From the NCBI GenBank assembly GCA_964586455.1, contig CAZPHV010000003.1, positions 104,409 to 168,408 on the forward strand: a DNA stretch of 64,000 bases. Reading direction: 5' to 3'. The translations under genes and the position numbers were made by a program. Below, piece by piece: positions 16,627 through 25,729 of the stretch; the first letter of the stretch is position 1, and the number at the start of each line of letters is the position of its first letter. Under the pieces are notes generated by a model. That model ran no database searches. It was not told the origin of the DNA and saw only the letters and a list, made by a program, of their open reading frames with translations. This DNA is from Aquimonas sp964586455 (GTDB lineage: Bacteria; Pseudomonadota; Gammaproteobacteria; Xanthomonadales; Xanthomonadaceae).

Positions 16627-18740
16627 GCCAGGCTGGCCAGCGGCAGCGGCCGCGCATACACCCAGCCTTGGCCCAAGGCGATGCCGAGCTCCCGCAGCAG
16701 CTCGATCTGCTCGGGGGTCTCGACGCACTCGGCGATCACGCGCAGGCCCAAAGCGCCGCCGATGCTGGCGATGGACTCGACCACCGCACGGTCCAGCGCT
16801 GAATCCTGCAGCCCCCGCACGAAGCCGCCATCAATCTTGAGGTACTGCACGGGCAGGAACTTGAGATAGGAAAAGCTGCTGAAGCCGGTGCCAAAGTCAT
16901 CCAGAGCGAACTCGCAGCCATGCACGGACAGATGGCGAATCAGCTCGATGGCGCGATCAATCTGCACGACCGCGGCGGTCTCGGTAATCTCGAAACAGAT
17001 CCTCCCGGGGTCGATCCTGTGCTGACTACATTGCTCGAGAAAGAACGATTCGAAGTCGCGCTCGGACAGCGTCGTGCCGGAAAGGTTGATGCCTACGCGG
17101 GCCAACCTCTGCGGCCCGGCCGCGGCGAGTTCGCTCAGCGCCCGGCGAATGACCCAGCGATCGATGTCCTCGATCAGGTCATAGCGCTCGGCGGCCTTGA
17201 TCACGAGTTGGGTATCGGCGGTCTGGCCGTCAACCATGCGCATTCGCAGCAGCGCCTCGTGGTATTCGACGCGGCTGCCTTCGAGGTCCATCACCGGCTG
17301 GTAGACGAGGCTGAAGCGGTCCTCGCTGATCGCCATCCGTATCTCACGCACCATCCGCATCTCACTCAGTGAGCTGGCGGCGGAGGCGTCGCAATCCTGA
17401 TACACCCGCACGCGCCCACGCCCCGCCTGCTTTGCCAGCATGCAGGCCAGGTCCGCCTGACGCAGCGCATCCTCGGGACCGCCACCTTTGCCGTCGACGA
17501 AGGCGAGCCCGGCGCTCGCCCGCAGGTGGTGTGCCTCACCGCTGACCGTGAACTCGCTGGTGCCCAATCGCGCCAACAGATCGGTCATGCGATCAAGCAC
17601 CGCAGCCTGCTCACCGGGGCGGTAGCCCAGCAGCAGCGCGAACTCGTCGCCGCCGAGTCGGCCAGCGATATCGCCGGTGTGCAGGCCGGCGCGGAGGAAC
17701 TGCGCGAACTCGATCAACAGAGCGTCGCCGGCGCGCAGGCCAACGGTTTCGTTGACCAGCATGAACTGGTCGATATCTACGTGGACCAGCGCGTAGTGGC
17801 CGACGCCGCGGCTGGCACGCTCGAACGCTAGCGCGAGGTGGCGTTCGAAGCTGCGTCGGTTGTACAGCGTTGTCAGCGGGTCGAACTCGCTCAGAAACTG
17901 GGCCTGCTGGCGGGTGGCCTGCTGTGCACTGACGTCGCGGAACACCAGCACGGCGCCGCTGATGCGTTCGCCAGAGGTGCGGATCGGCGCTGCCGAGTCT
18001 TCGACGTGGTACTCGTGGCCGTCGGCGGACAGCAGCAGGGTGCCGGGCGCCAACTCAACCACGCGGCCGGTCTCAAGGCAGCGCCGGACCGGGCAGGACT
18101 GCGCCTGGCGGGTGTACTGATTGACGATGCGGAACACGGCCTCGATGGGCTTGCCCTGTGCATCAGGCTCGCGCAGGCCCAGCAGGCGGGCCGCAGCGGC
18201 ATTGACGCGCTCAATGCGGCCCTTCGCATCGGTGGTGATCACGCCATCACCAATGCTGTACAGGGTGGTGGCGACCTGATCCCGCTCGCGCCGCGCCAGA
18301 CGCTCGCTGGCGCCCAAGGTGGTGATCGCAGCGCGCAGTTCACGCAAGTGCAGGTTCAGCGCCTGGAAGCGGTCGCCCTCGTCGGCACCGCGCAGGCGGA
18401 TGCACACGCAGATCAGGCGCGGCTGTTGAGCGCTGTCGCGAACTGCGAAGGCCTGACAACGAAAACTGCCCGAGCGATCCTGGTGGAGCCGCCAGTTGAA
18501 GCGACCCGGCACCGGGCGGCTGCTGCGGGAAACGTTGTAAAGAAACTCAGCCAGCCTTTCGGCATCGGCGTCGAGTACGCGATCGAACAGGCGATTGCCG
18601 GATTCCGCGCCTTCAGGGCGAGGCCCGAGCAGCTCCTCTCCGCGGGCGCTCATCCACTCGATGCGACCCTCTACATCGACCACCAGAACCGGATCCTGAA
18701 AAGTCTCCGCCAAGGCCTTGAACGAATCGGCCACGCTCAT
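16596..18740 (-). CDS. PAS-GGDEF-EAL c-di-GMP signalling protein
   Basis: A 714-residue cytoplasmic protein with two PAS-like domains (about 1-115 and 150-270), GGDEF (about 280-440) and EAL (about 450-705). The GGDEF signature RLGGDEFALL is intact, but the inhibitory site reads HTGD instead of RxxD. The EAL domain keeps the key motifs: EALLRM, FEITETA, DDFGTGFSSFSYLKF with KIDG, and AECVET. Phosphodiesterase activity is therefore likely, and cyclase activity is possible. The ATG overlaps the stop of the upstream gene (ATGA), so the two are coupled, and the small protein may regulate this enzyme. Confidence 0.92.
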   Translation of the reverse strand: MSVADSFKALAETFQDPVLVVDVEGRIEWMSARGEELLGPRPEGAESGNRLFDRVLDADAERLAEFLYNVSRSSRPVPGRFNWRLHQDRSGSFRCQAFAVRDSAQQPRLICVCIRLRGADEGDRFQALNLHLRELRAAITTLGASERLARRERDQVATTLYSIGDGVITTDAKGRIERVNAAAARLLGLREPDAQGKPIEAVFRIVNQYTRQAQSCPVRRCLETGRVVELAPGTLLLSADGHEYHVEDSAAPIRTSGERISGAVLVFRDVSAQQATRQQAQFLSEFDPLTTLYNRRSFERHLALAFERASRGVGHYALVHVDIDQFMLVNETVGLRAGDALLIEFAQFLRAGLHTGDIAGRLGGDEFALLLGYRPGEQAAVLDRMTDLLARLGTSEFTVSGEAHHLRASAGLAFVDGKGGGPEDALRQADLACMLAKQAGRGRVRVYQDCDASAASSLSEMRMVREIRMAISEDRFSLVYQPVMDLEGSRVEYHEALLRMRMVDGQTADTQLVIKAAERYDLIEDIDRWVIRRALSELAAAGPQRLARVGINLSGTTLSERDFESFFLEQCSQHRIDPGRICFEITETAAVVQIDRAIELIRHLSVHGCEFALDDFGTGFSSFSYLKFLPVQYLKIDGGFVRGLQDSALDRAVVESIASIGGALGLRVIAECVETPEQIELLRELGIALGQGWVYARPLPLASLAQGENSPSMA

Positions 18741-19264
18741 GCGCGAACGCCGCGCATGAACTCGATACCACGAGCCTCACTGCCCGGCACCGCTGGCTTG
18801 AGACTGATCAGCACCTTGCAGCCGGGATCGCCTGCGGCAATCGACTCTTCGATCGAGACGCGCGCATAGCCGAGGTTTTCTGCGCTGAGCGTGCCGAAGA
18901 CCGAGGTGGTCATTTGACACAGCGAGGTCCGGCCGCGCACAAGCTCTCCAAAGGGACAGCGATCATTGGCGAGAAGAATGGCTTCATCGCTGATCGAGAC
19001 GACCCGAAACCCGCCTTCGATGCGGCGTTTCAGGTCGACCAGGACTTCGGCGACCTGTCCCGTGGAAAGCGCGTCGACGCCATAGGTGCGCCGGTAGCCG
19101 GGGTCCATCCAATCCGCGATTCGCTGGCCCACGATGGCGATAAATCCCTCGGCCTCCTGCAGCCCCACGACTTCTTCCAGCACTCCGGCGAGCTCGCGCA
19201 GCAGCCTGCGCAGGAAAAGATCGCGATCGATCTGGATCGGACTGTCAGCAGGTTCCTGTTCCAT
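18737..19264 (-). CDS. Small signalling protein resembling methanogen output domain 1
   Basis: A 175-residue soluble protein. I chose the ATG at 19264. A longer in-frame reading exists but its N-terminus looks non-coding. Residues about 10-60 are helical, and the rest forms a compact domain with conserved-looking cysteines (ANDRCPFGE, SLCQMT, DPGCKVLIS). This fits the 'methanogen output domain' group often found as a ligand-type module next to signalling enzymes. The match is from memory and moderate. It is coupled by a 4-base overlap to the PAS-GGDEF-EAL gene, so I infer it senses something and controls c-di-GMP turnover. Confidence 0.55.
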   Translation of the reverse strand: MEQEPADSPIQIDRDLFLRRLLRELAGVLEEVVGLQEAEGFIAIVGQRIADWMDPGYRRTYGVDALSTGQVAEVLVDLKRRIEGGFRVVSISDEAILLANDRCPFGELVRGRTSLCQMTTSVFGTLSAENLGYARVSIEESIAAGDPGCKVLISLKPAVPGSEARGIEFMRGVRA

Positions 19265-19596
19265 GACGATGCGTCGGCCCCTGTCCGAGTGAGATGAAGT
19301 TTCCGCATTCCGCCGCGGGCGGGCACGGAATGCAAGGTTTCCAGAGTTCGTGTCCTTCGCTGAAGGCAGCGAGGCCTGGTTCGGACCACTGCATGACATC
19401 ACGCCCGCACTGCACCTCGCCGCTCTTTCTGCGCAGCGGCGTGGCCATGCGACTACATGCGGCGTGCTGCGGATCCTGTGTGCGCCGGCCTCGGGATGCA
19501 AGTGGTGTGCTGGGCGAACGCAAAGCCGGTGGCCGCGCAGTGCGGCCCCAGCCCGGCCCTGAGAAGCCGCTCAATCGGCTCGGGGCCGCCCGGCGG
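19265..19596. other. Non-coding gap between dps and the small signalling gene
   Basis: I see no credible gene or RNA in these 332 bases. One inverted repeat (CATTCCG and CGGAATG arms near 19306-19332) lies close upstream of the minus-strand signalling gene and could be a regulator site. Longer minus-strand readings through this stretch appear to be artefacts of high GC. Confidence 0.5.
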
Positions 19597-20070
19597 TCAG
19601 GCCAGCAAGGAACGCAGCATCCAGGCATTCTTCTCATGGATGTTCAGGCGTTGGGTCAGCAGGTCAGCGCTGGGCTCGTCACCGGCTTCTCCGGCGGCTT
19701 TCAGAACCTTGCGCGCGGTGCGGCAGACGGCCTCGTTGCCAAGCACCAGCTGCTCGACCATGGTCTTCCAGTCGGGCACCACGTCGTCGTCCTGCTCTTT
19801 CAGGCTGCTCAGCTTGGCGAACTGCGCGTACGAGCCGGGTGCGGAGAAGCCCAGCGCGCGGATGCGCTCGGCGATCTCATCGAGCGCGGTCCAGGCCTCG
19901 GTGTACTGGGTCTGGAACATCAGGTGCAGGCTGTTGAACATCGGCCCGGTGACGTTCCAGTGGAAGTTGTGGGTCTTCAGATACAGCGTGTAGCTGTCGG
20001 CCAGGAAGTGGGCCAGGCCTTCAGCCACCTTCTTGCGCTGTTTGTCACTGATACCGATATCGATCTTCAT
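19597..20070 (-). CDS. dps: Dps-family ferritin-like DNA-protection protein
   Basis: A 157-residue Dps. Twelve subunits form a shell that oxidises Fe(II) with peroxide and stores it, protecting DNA in starvation and oxidative stress. The ferroxidase-region motifs are present: FHWNVTGPMF followed by WTALDEIAERIRALG. I chose the ATG at 20070, preceded by a GGAG-like site, since the longer frame adds 106 non-ferritin residues. It is divergent from hrpA. Confidence 0.93.
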   Translation of the reverse strand: MKIDIGISDKQRKKVAEGLAHFLADSYTLYLKTHNFHWNVTGPMFNSLHLMFQTQYTEAWTALDEIAERIRALGFSAPGSYAQFAKLSSLKEQDDDVVPDWKTMVEQLVLGNEAVCRTARKVLKAAGEAGDEPSADLLTQRLNIHEKNAWMLRSLLA

Positions 20071-20222
20071 GGGAGTCTCCAGTCTGGGGAAGGGTGGAAT
20101 GCCTGCGGCCGGGGCTGCTGCATCACGAGCATAGCCCCCGCATGAGCGCCTGACGCGAGCGCTCATGTGCATGCCGGTAGAATCGCGGCCCCTATCATTC
20201 CGAGGCCTCGCGCCAGATCGAC

Positions 20223-23200
20223 GTGAGCAGCACACCCGCCACACCGCCGGATCAGGCCGCGTCAAGCGAAGCCGCCAGCCAGCGCGCGCTGTCGAAGGCG
20301 CGCTCTGCAATGGCGCGTGCGCTGTCGCGCGACCAGCGTCGACTGCGACAGCAGCTCTCGAACTGGGAGCGCGAGCCCGGAAATGCAAGTCGGCGTGAAG
20401 CCTTCGAGAAGGCGCTCGGCCTCTCGATCGCGGCGCGCGAAGTGCGTGCGCAGGCGCTGCCCAAGCCGACCTTCGATACCGAGCTGCCGATCGCGCGCGA
20501 AGCCGAGTCGGTTCTCGAAGCGATCCAGAAACACCAGGTGGTGGTGATCGCCGGCGAGACCGGCTCGGGCAAGACCACCCAGCTGCCCAAGCTGTGTCTG
20601 GCCGCCGGCCGCGGCGTCAGCGGCATGATCGGCTGCACCCAGCCGCGCCGCATCGCGGCGCGCTCGGTGGCACGCCGCGTGGCGGAAGAGCTCGGCACCC
20701 AGCTCGGCAGCGCAGTCGGTTTCCAGGTGCGCTTCACCGAGCAGGTCGGCGAGCAGACCTTCATCAAGTTCATGACCGACGGCATCCTGCTGGCCGAGAT
20801 CCAGTCGGATCGCATGCTTTCGGCCTACGACACCCTGATCATCGACGAGGCGCACGAGCGCAGCCTCAACATCGATTTTCTGTTGGGTTATCTGAAGGAT
20901 CTGCTGCGCCGCCGTCGCGATCTGAAGCTGATCGTCACCTCGGCCACCATCGACACCTCGCGGTTCTCCAAACACTTCGATGACGCGCCGGTGATCAGCG
21001 TCGAAGGGCGCAGCTATCCGGTGGAACTGCGCTACCGACCGCTGGAGCTGCTCGGCCGCGATGAAGGCGGCGGCACCGTGCCCGAGGGCATCGCCGCGGT
21101 GATGGATGAGATCAATCGCGAAGATCCGCGTGGTGACGTGCTGGTGTTCCTGCCCGGCGAGCGCGAGATCCGTGAGACGCATCTGCTGCTGAGTCGCCGC
21201 AACTACCGTGAGACGATCGTGCTGCCGCTGTACGCGCGTCTGTCGGCGCGCGATCAGGACCGCGTGTTCAACCCGGGCCCGCAGCGCCGCATCGTTCTGG
21301 CCACGAACGTCGCCGAGACCTCGCTGACGGTGCCGCGCATCCGCTATGTGATCGACCCCGGGCAGGCGCGGGTCAAGCGCTACAGCCCGCGGCAGAAGCT
21401 TGATCGCCTGCAGATCGAACCGGTCAGCCAGGCCTCGTCGAACCAGCGCGCCGGGCGCTGCGGGCGTACCGCGCCGGGTGTTGCGTATCGCCTGTTCGCC
21501 GACAGCGATTTCGCAGCACGATCGGCGTTCACCGATCCCGAGATCCTGCGCTCCTCGCTGGCGGGCGTGATCCTGCGCATGTTGGCTCTCGGCCTCGGGC
21601 GCATCGACGATTTCCCCTTCATCGACGCGCCCGACGAGCGCGCGGTGCGCGACGGCTGGCAGCAGCTGATCGAGCTGGGTGCAGTGGCGCCGAACCGGCA
21701 GATCACCCCGCTGGGCCGACAAATGGCGCGGCTGCCGATCGACCCCAAGCTGGCGCGCATGCTAATCGCCTCCAAGGACTTCGGCTGCGCGCGCGAGCTG
21801 GTCACGATCGCGGCTTTCCTGAGCATCCAGGACCCGCGCGAGCGGCCTGGCGAAGCGCGTGAGGCGGCCGACAACGCGCATGCGCTGTTCGCTGATCCGC
21901 GCTCCGAGTTCGTCGGCCTGCTGAAGCTGTGGGAGGCCTATCAAGGCGCGCATGAAGACCTCACCGCCAACAAATTGCGCGACTGGTGCGGCAAGCATTT
22001 CCTGAATTTCCTGCGCATGCGCGAGTGGCGCGAGCTGCACCGGCAGCTGTTGCTGAACTGCGCCGAGCTCGGCATCGACACCCGTGCTGCCGCGCTGGCG
22101 CAGGAGGCTGAGCCCGCGCCGGGTGCCGTGGCGAGTGGCTACGCCAGGCTGCACAAGGCCATCCTCACCGGCATCCCCGCGCAGATCGGCAAGCGCGTCG
22201 ACAAGGGCCCGTTCGAAGCGCCGCGGCAGCGCAAGTTCGCGCTGTTCCCAGGCTCGAACCTCGCGCGCAAGCCGCCGCCCTGGGTGGTGTCGGCGGTGGT
22301 GATGGAGACCCAGAAGGTCTACGGGCTGATCAACGCCAGCATCGAGCCCGAATGGGTGATCGAAGTGGCCGATCACCTGCTCACCCGCAAGCATTTCGAC
22401 CCGCATTGGTCGCGCAGCCAGGGCCGAGTGATCGCTTCAGAACAGATCAGTCTGCACGGACTGGTGCTGGCGCCGAAGCGGCCGATCAGCTACGCCGGCA
22501 TCGATGCCCGCCACGCCCGCGAGATCTTCATCGCCGAAGGCCTGGTGCCGGGCGAGGTCAATCTGCGCATCCCGCTGCTGGAGCGCAACCAGAAGGTGCT
22601 GCTGCAGGCGCTGGAAGAAGAGGCCAAGCTGCGTCGCGTCGGCATCGTCATCGACGTTGATGCGCAGGCAGCCTGGTACGGCAAGCGTCTGCCCGAGGAC
22701 ATCAACACTTCGCAGGGGCTGGAGGCCTGGTACAAGCGGCTCACGCCCGAACAGCGCGCCGCGCTTGAATGGTCGCTGCCGGATCTCATTCCCGGTGACG
22801 AAACCGATGCCGCGCGCTTCCCGGCTGCGTTCCGTCTGGGCGATATCAGCCTGCGCCTGTCCTACCGCTTCGAGCCCAAGGCGCCGGACGACGGCGTGAC
22901 CCTGCACCTGCCGCTGCACCTGCTGAACGCGCTGGATGCGGCGCGCCTGTCCTGGCTGGTGCCGGGCCTGCTGGAGGACAAGGTCGCCGATCTGTTGCGC
23001 GCCCTGCCCAAGGCGCTGCGCCGCAACTTCGTACCGGTGCCCGAGTTCGCCCGCGCGTTTGTCGAGTCGGGCGTCAGCCATGCGCAGGACCGACCGGTCA
23101 GCGAGGCGCTGGGCGAGTTCCTGAAGCGCACCACGGGTGTGGACGTGCCGGTCTCCGAATGGGATGAGTCGGCGGTGTCGTCGCATCTGCGCTTCAACCT

Positions 23201-24170
23201 GCGCCTGTCTGAGGGCAAGCGGATTCTTGAGGAGTCGCGCGATCTGGCCGATCTGAAAGCGCGCTACGGCGAGCGCGCGCAGGCGGCCTTCGCGGCGGAG
23301 GCCGGTCGCAAGCTCGACGGCCAGCTGGTGGAGCACTTCCCCGAGGCCGGCGTGGCCGAGCAGATCCGCGGTGCCGCCGGCGTTCCGGCGTTTCCGGCGC
23401 TGAGTGCGGAAGGCGAGGGCGTGCTGATTCGCGTCTACGCTGATCGTGAACAGGCGCAGGCAGCGCACCCTGCAGGCGTGCGCGCGCTGCTGACGCGCGC
23501 GCTGTCGGACAAGCTCAAACAGGCGCGCAAGCAGCTGCCGCTGTCGCCCAAGACGGGTCTGATGTATGCGGCTGTCGAAAGCAGCGAGCGCCTGCGCGAG
23601 GACCTGGTCGATGCCGCGCTGAATGCCCTTGCCGGCGAGCAGCCTGCGCGCATTCGTACGCGCGAAACCTTCGATGCTCTGGTCGCAGAAATCGCGCGCG
23701 GTCTGTTCGCGGAATCGATGCGTCGGCTGGAGCTCACCGAACGGATCGTGGCCGCCTACGCCGAACTGGTGCCGGCGTTGGAGCAACCCTTGATGGGCCT
23801 TGGCACCGCCAGCTACGAGGACCTGCGCCTGCAGCTGAAGTCGCTCGTGCGCCCTGGCTTTCTGCGCGAAACGCCGTATGAGCGACTGACCGAGCTGCCG
23901 CGCTTTCTGAAGGCCATGCGCCTGCGCGGTGAGCGCTTGCGCCAGGATCCGGTCAAGGATCAGGCGCGCATGCTGGAGCTCATGCAGTTCAGCGAAGCGT
24001 TGGCGGATGCGCGCAGACGCGGGGTTGAATCGCGTCCCGCCTGGCAGGCCCTGCGCTGGGCGCTCGAGGAACTGCGGGTGTCGCTGTTCGCGCAGGAGCT
24101 GGGCACCCGCGAAACCGTATCGGCGAAGCGCCTCGCAAAGCTTCTGGAGCAGGCGCGCGCGTCAGCCTGA
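20223..24170 (+). CDS. hrpA: ATP-dependent RNA helicase HrpA
   Basis: A 1315-residue DEAH-box helicase. Helicase motifs: I (GETGSGKTTQLPK), II (DEAH in IIDEAHERSLNIDFLLGY), III (SAT), V (TNVAETSLTVP) and VI (QRAGRCGRTAPG). HA2 and OB regions follow, then the large C-terminal domain (DUF3418) typical of bacterial HrpA. The family acts on RNA, and in E. coli it is linked to mRNA processing and rescue of stalled ribosomes. Length matches E. coli HrpA (~1300). Translation starts at GTG 20223. Confidence 0.95.
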   Translation: MSSTPATPPDQAASSEAASQRALSKARSAMARALSRDQRRLRQQLSNWEREPGNASRREAFEKALGLSIAAREVRAQALPKPTFDTELPIAREAESVLEAIQKHQVVVIAGETGSGKTTQLPKLCLAAGRGVSGMIGCTQPRRIAARSVARRVAEELGTQLGSAVGFQVRFTEQVGEQTFIKFMTDGILLAEIQSDRMLSAYDTLIIDEAHERSLNIDFLLGYLKDLLRRRRDLKLIVTSATIDTSRFSKHFDDAPVISVEGRSYPVELRYRPLELLGRDEGGGTVPEGIAAVMDEINREDPRGDVLVFLPGEREIRETHLLLSRRNYRETIVLPLYARLSARDQDRVFNPGPQRRIVLATNVAETSLTVPRIRYVIDPGQARVKRYSPRQKLDRLQIEPVSQASSNQRAGRCGRTAPGVAYRLFADSDFAARSAFTDPEILRSSLAGVILRMLALGLGRIDDFPFIDAPDERAVRDGWQQLIELGAVAPNRQITPLGRQMARLPIDPKLARMLIASKDFGCARELVTIAAFLSIQDPRERPGEAREAADNAHALFADPRSEFVGLLKLWEAYQGAHEDLTANKLRDWCGKHFLNFLRMREWRELHRQLLLNCAELGIDTRAAALAQEAEPAPGAVASGYARLHKAILTGIPAQIGKRVDKGPFEAPRQRKFALFPGSNLARKPPPWVVSAVVMETQKVYGLINASIEPEWVIEVADHLLTRKHFDPHWSRSQGRVIASEQISLHGLVLAPKRPISYAGIDARHAREIFIAEGLVPGEVNLRIPLLERNQKVLLQALEEEAKLRRVGIVIDVDAQAAWYGKRLPEDINTSQGLEAWYKRLTPEQRAALEWSLPDLIPGDETDAARFPAAFRLGDISLRLSYRFEPKAPDDGVTLHLPLHLLNALDAARLSWLVPGLLEDKVADLLRALPKALRRNFVPVPEFARAFVESGVSHAQDRPVSEALGEFLKRTTGVDVPVSEWDESAVSSHLRFNLRLSEGKRILEESRDLADLKARYGERAQAAFAAEAGRKLDGQLVEHFPEAGVAEQIRGAAGVPAFPALSAEGEGVLIRVYADREQAQAAHPAGVRALLTRALSDKLKQARKQLPLSPKTGLMYAAVESSERLREDLVDAALNALAGEQPARIRTRETFDALVAEIARGLFAESMRRLELTERIVAAYAELVPALEQPLMGLGTASYEDLRLQLKSLVRPGFLRETPYERLTELPRFLKAMRLRGERLRQDPVKDQARMLELMQFSEALADARRRGVESRPAWQALRWALEELRVSLFAQELGTRETVSAKRLAKLLEQARASA

Positions 24171-24184
24171 CCGCGTGTCGCGTG

Positions 24185-24661
24185 TCACTCGACGCGCTTG
24201 ACCTTGGCACGGCTGTTGTAGCCCTCGACGCGCAGGTACCACGCGCCGAACAGGCTCTTTTCGATGGTGACGGTGGGCGACTCGAGATTGACGCCGGCGA
24301 GGGTGCCGCCGCCGGTCTGCTGCCAGACCTGGCCGTTTTCAAGTCGGAACACGGTGTTTCCGGACCAACCGCGGAAGCTGCCCAGCAGGCGGCTCTGCAC
24401 ACGGTCGCTGGAACCCGTTGCGGCGGGCGCAAGACCGATTCGATCAGCAGCGCCGGCAGTGCTCGCCGCTGGCGCGGTCAGCCCGCGCTCTTGCAGCCAG
24501 CGGTTCAGGTAGGCAAGTTCCTCGGCACTCAGATTCTGCAGGCCAGCGCGTTCGAAATCGCGTTGGCTCATGCGCTCCTCAAGGCTTGAAAACGTTTGCG
24601 CGACCAGGGAAGTGCTGGTGACCACCAGCAGGAGGGCGAGGGCGATTCGGATATGACGCAT
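24185..24661 (-). CDS. Small secreted protein of unknown function
   Basis: A 158-residue protein with a clear Sec signal peptide (MRHIRIALALLLVVTSTSLVAQ). The mature part has a helical stretch (MSQRDFERAGLQNLSAEELA), a low-complexity Ala/Thr linker and a C-terminal beta-rich part with an SH3-like look (WSGNTVFRLENGQVWQQ). The end is basic. I do not recognise a family. Convergent with hrpA, 14 bases away. Confidence 0.65.
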   Translation of the reverse strand: MRHIRIALALLLVVTSTSLVAQTFSSLEERMSQRDFERAGLQNLSAEELAYLNRWLQERGLTAPAASTAGAADRIGLAPAATGSSDRVQSRLLGSFRGWSGNTVFRLENGQVWQQTGGGTLAGVNLESPTVTIEKSLFGAWYLRVEGYNSRAKVKRVE

Positions 24662-24763
24662 TTGGATCAGCCTTGAGGCGAGGACCGGGGGAGTCTATGC
24701 AGTCACCGGTCGAGAGACCAGACCCTCAGCCACACGGAGCCCGCGCAAACAGCCCTTGATCGG

Positions 24764-24798
24764 AAAAAAAGCGGCCGGACGTTTGCACGCCCGGCCGC
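24764..24798 (-). terminator. Rho-independent terminator of the porin-like gene
   Basis: On the minus strand a stem of 8 bp plus 3 bp around one mismatch (arms 24771-24782 and 24787-24798, 4-base loop) is followed by seven T residues. It lies 21 bases after the stop of the TorF-type gene. Confidence 0.85.
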
Positions 24799-24818
24799 GG
24801 TCATCCAGGGGCCTTGGA

Positions 24819-25541
24819 TCAGAATCCGAGGCTGAAGCCCAGCACCACGCGCGAGTCCGCCAGCTCTCTCCACAGCGCCGTGCCATCGGAGCTGGTGTCG
24901 GTGTAGGTCAGCGAAGCCGACACAGGCCCGAAATCGCGCGACAGGCCGAGGCTCCAGTCAAGGTAGGACTGGCTTCCGAGTGAGTTGCCATCATCATCGA
25001 AGAACACGCCGCTGCTGAAGCCGGAGTACCCCAGCGTCGGCGTCAGGGTGAGCTCGCCCGGCAGTGCGAAGTCGTAGCCCACACCCACGTAGTAGCCATC
25101 GACGTCAAAGTTGTAGATGTCGTCGGTGTAGGCGAGGGTCACACTCAGGTTCTCGCGAATGCTGAGGTTGAACACGAGCTCGTTGTAGTTGAGCGAGCCT
25201 TCGCCGGGGTAGACGTAGCGCAGCGCCTGCACGTCGGCGACGACGTTCTCACTGATGTCAAAGCCATATCCAACGAAGAAGTCCACCTCGGCATCGGCCC
25301 GGGTGTTGAAGTCGACCTGCGACGCCCAGGTGCCGAAGTAGAACCCGTTGTCGAAACTGTAGCTGAGCCCTGCCTGCGCGGCGGGATTCTGGTTGCTCTG
25401 CGACACGCCGCGGAACACGTAGTCGGAAACGAGACCGACGTCGCCGGAAAGCTCGCCCGCGTTGGCGGTACCTGCGAGCAGGGCGGACAGTGCTAGGGCA
25501 CCGACGGCCCCGCGGATGGAACGTGCAAGTCGAATCTGCAT
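24819..25541 (-). CDS. TorF-family outer-membrane protein (putative porin)
   Basis: A 240-residue protein with signal peptide (cleavage probably after GTANA) and a series of amphipathic beta strands rich in Tyr, Phe and Gly, ending in a terminal Phe as usual for outer-membrane beta barrels. The mature start (GDVGLVSDYVFRGVSQSNQN) is the hallmark of TorF-type putative porins. Its transport substrate is not known. It is a single-gene unit with its own terminator, divergent from the YihY-type gene. Confidence 0.85.
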   Translation of the reverse strand: MQIRLARSIRGAVGALALSALLAGTANAGELSGDVGLVSDYVFRGVSQSNQNPAAQAGLSYSFDNGFYFGTWASQVDFNTRADAEVDFFVGYGFDISENVVADVQALRYVYPGEGSLNYNELVFNLSIRENLSVTLAYTDDIYNFDVDGYYVGVGYDFALPGELTLTPTLGYSGFSSGVFFDDDGNSLGSQSYLDWSLGLSRDFGPVSASLTYTDTSSDGTALWRELADSRVVLGFSLGF

Positions 25542-25729
25542 GCTGGCCTCTTTGGCGCCTCAGGGCGCGGTCGTAATGGATGGCGGGGGGCTTGCCGCTT
25601 TATCGCACTGCAGCATAGAGAGTTCAAGCAGGGCCTTCCGGTTGCGGCCGCAGCGTCGCAAGCACTCTGTGCACGCGCGCGAGGTGCTCGCAGGAGCCAT
25701 GCAGACGCCGGCTGCTAGTCTTGACGCCC

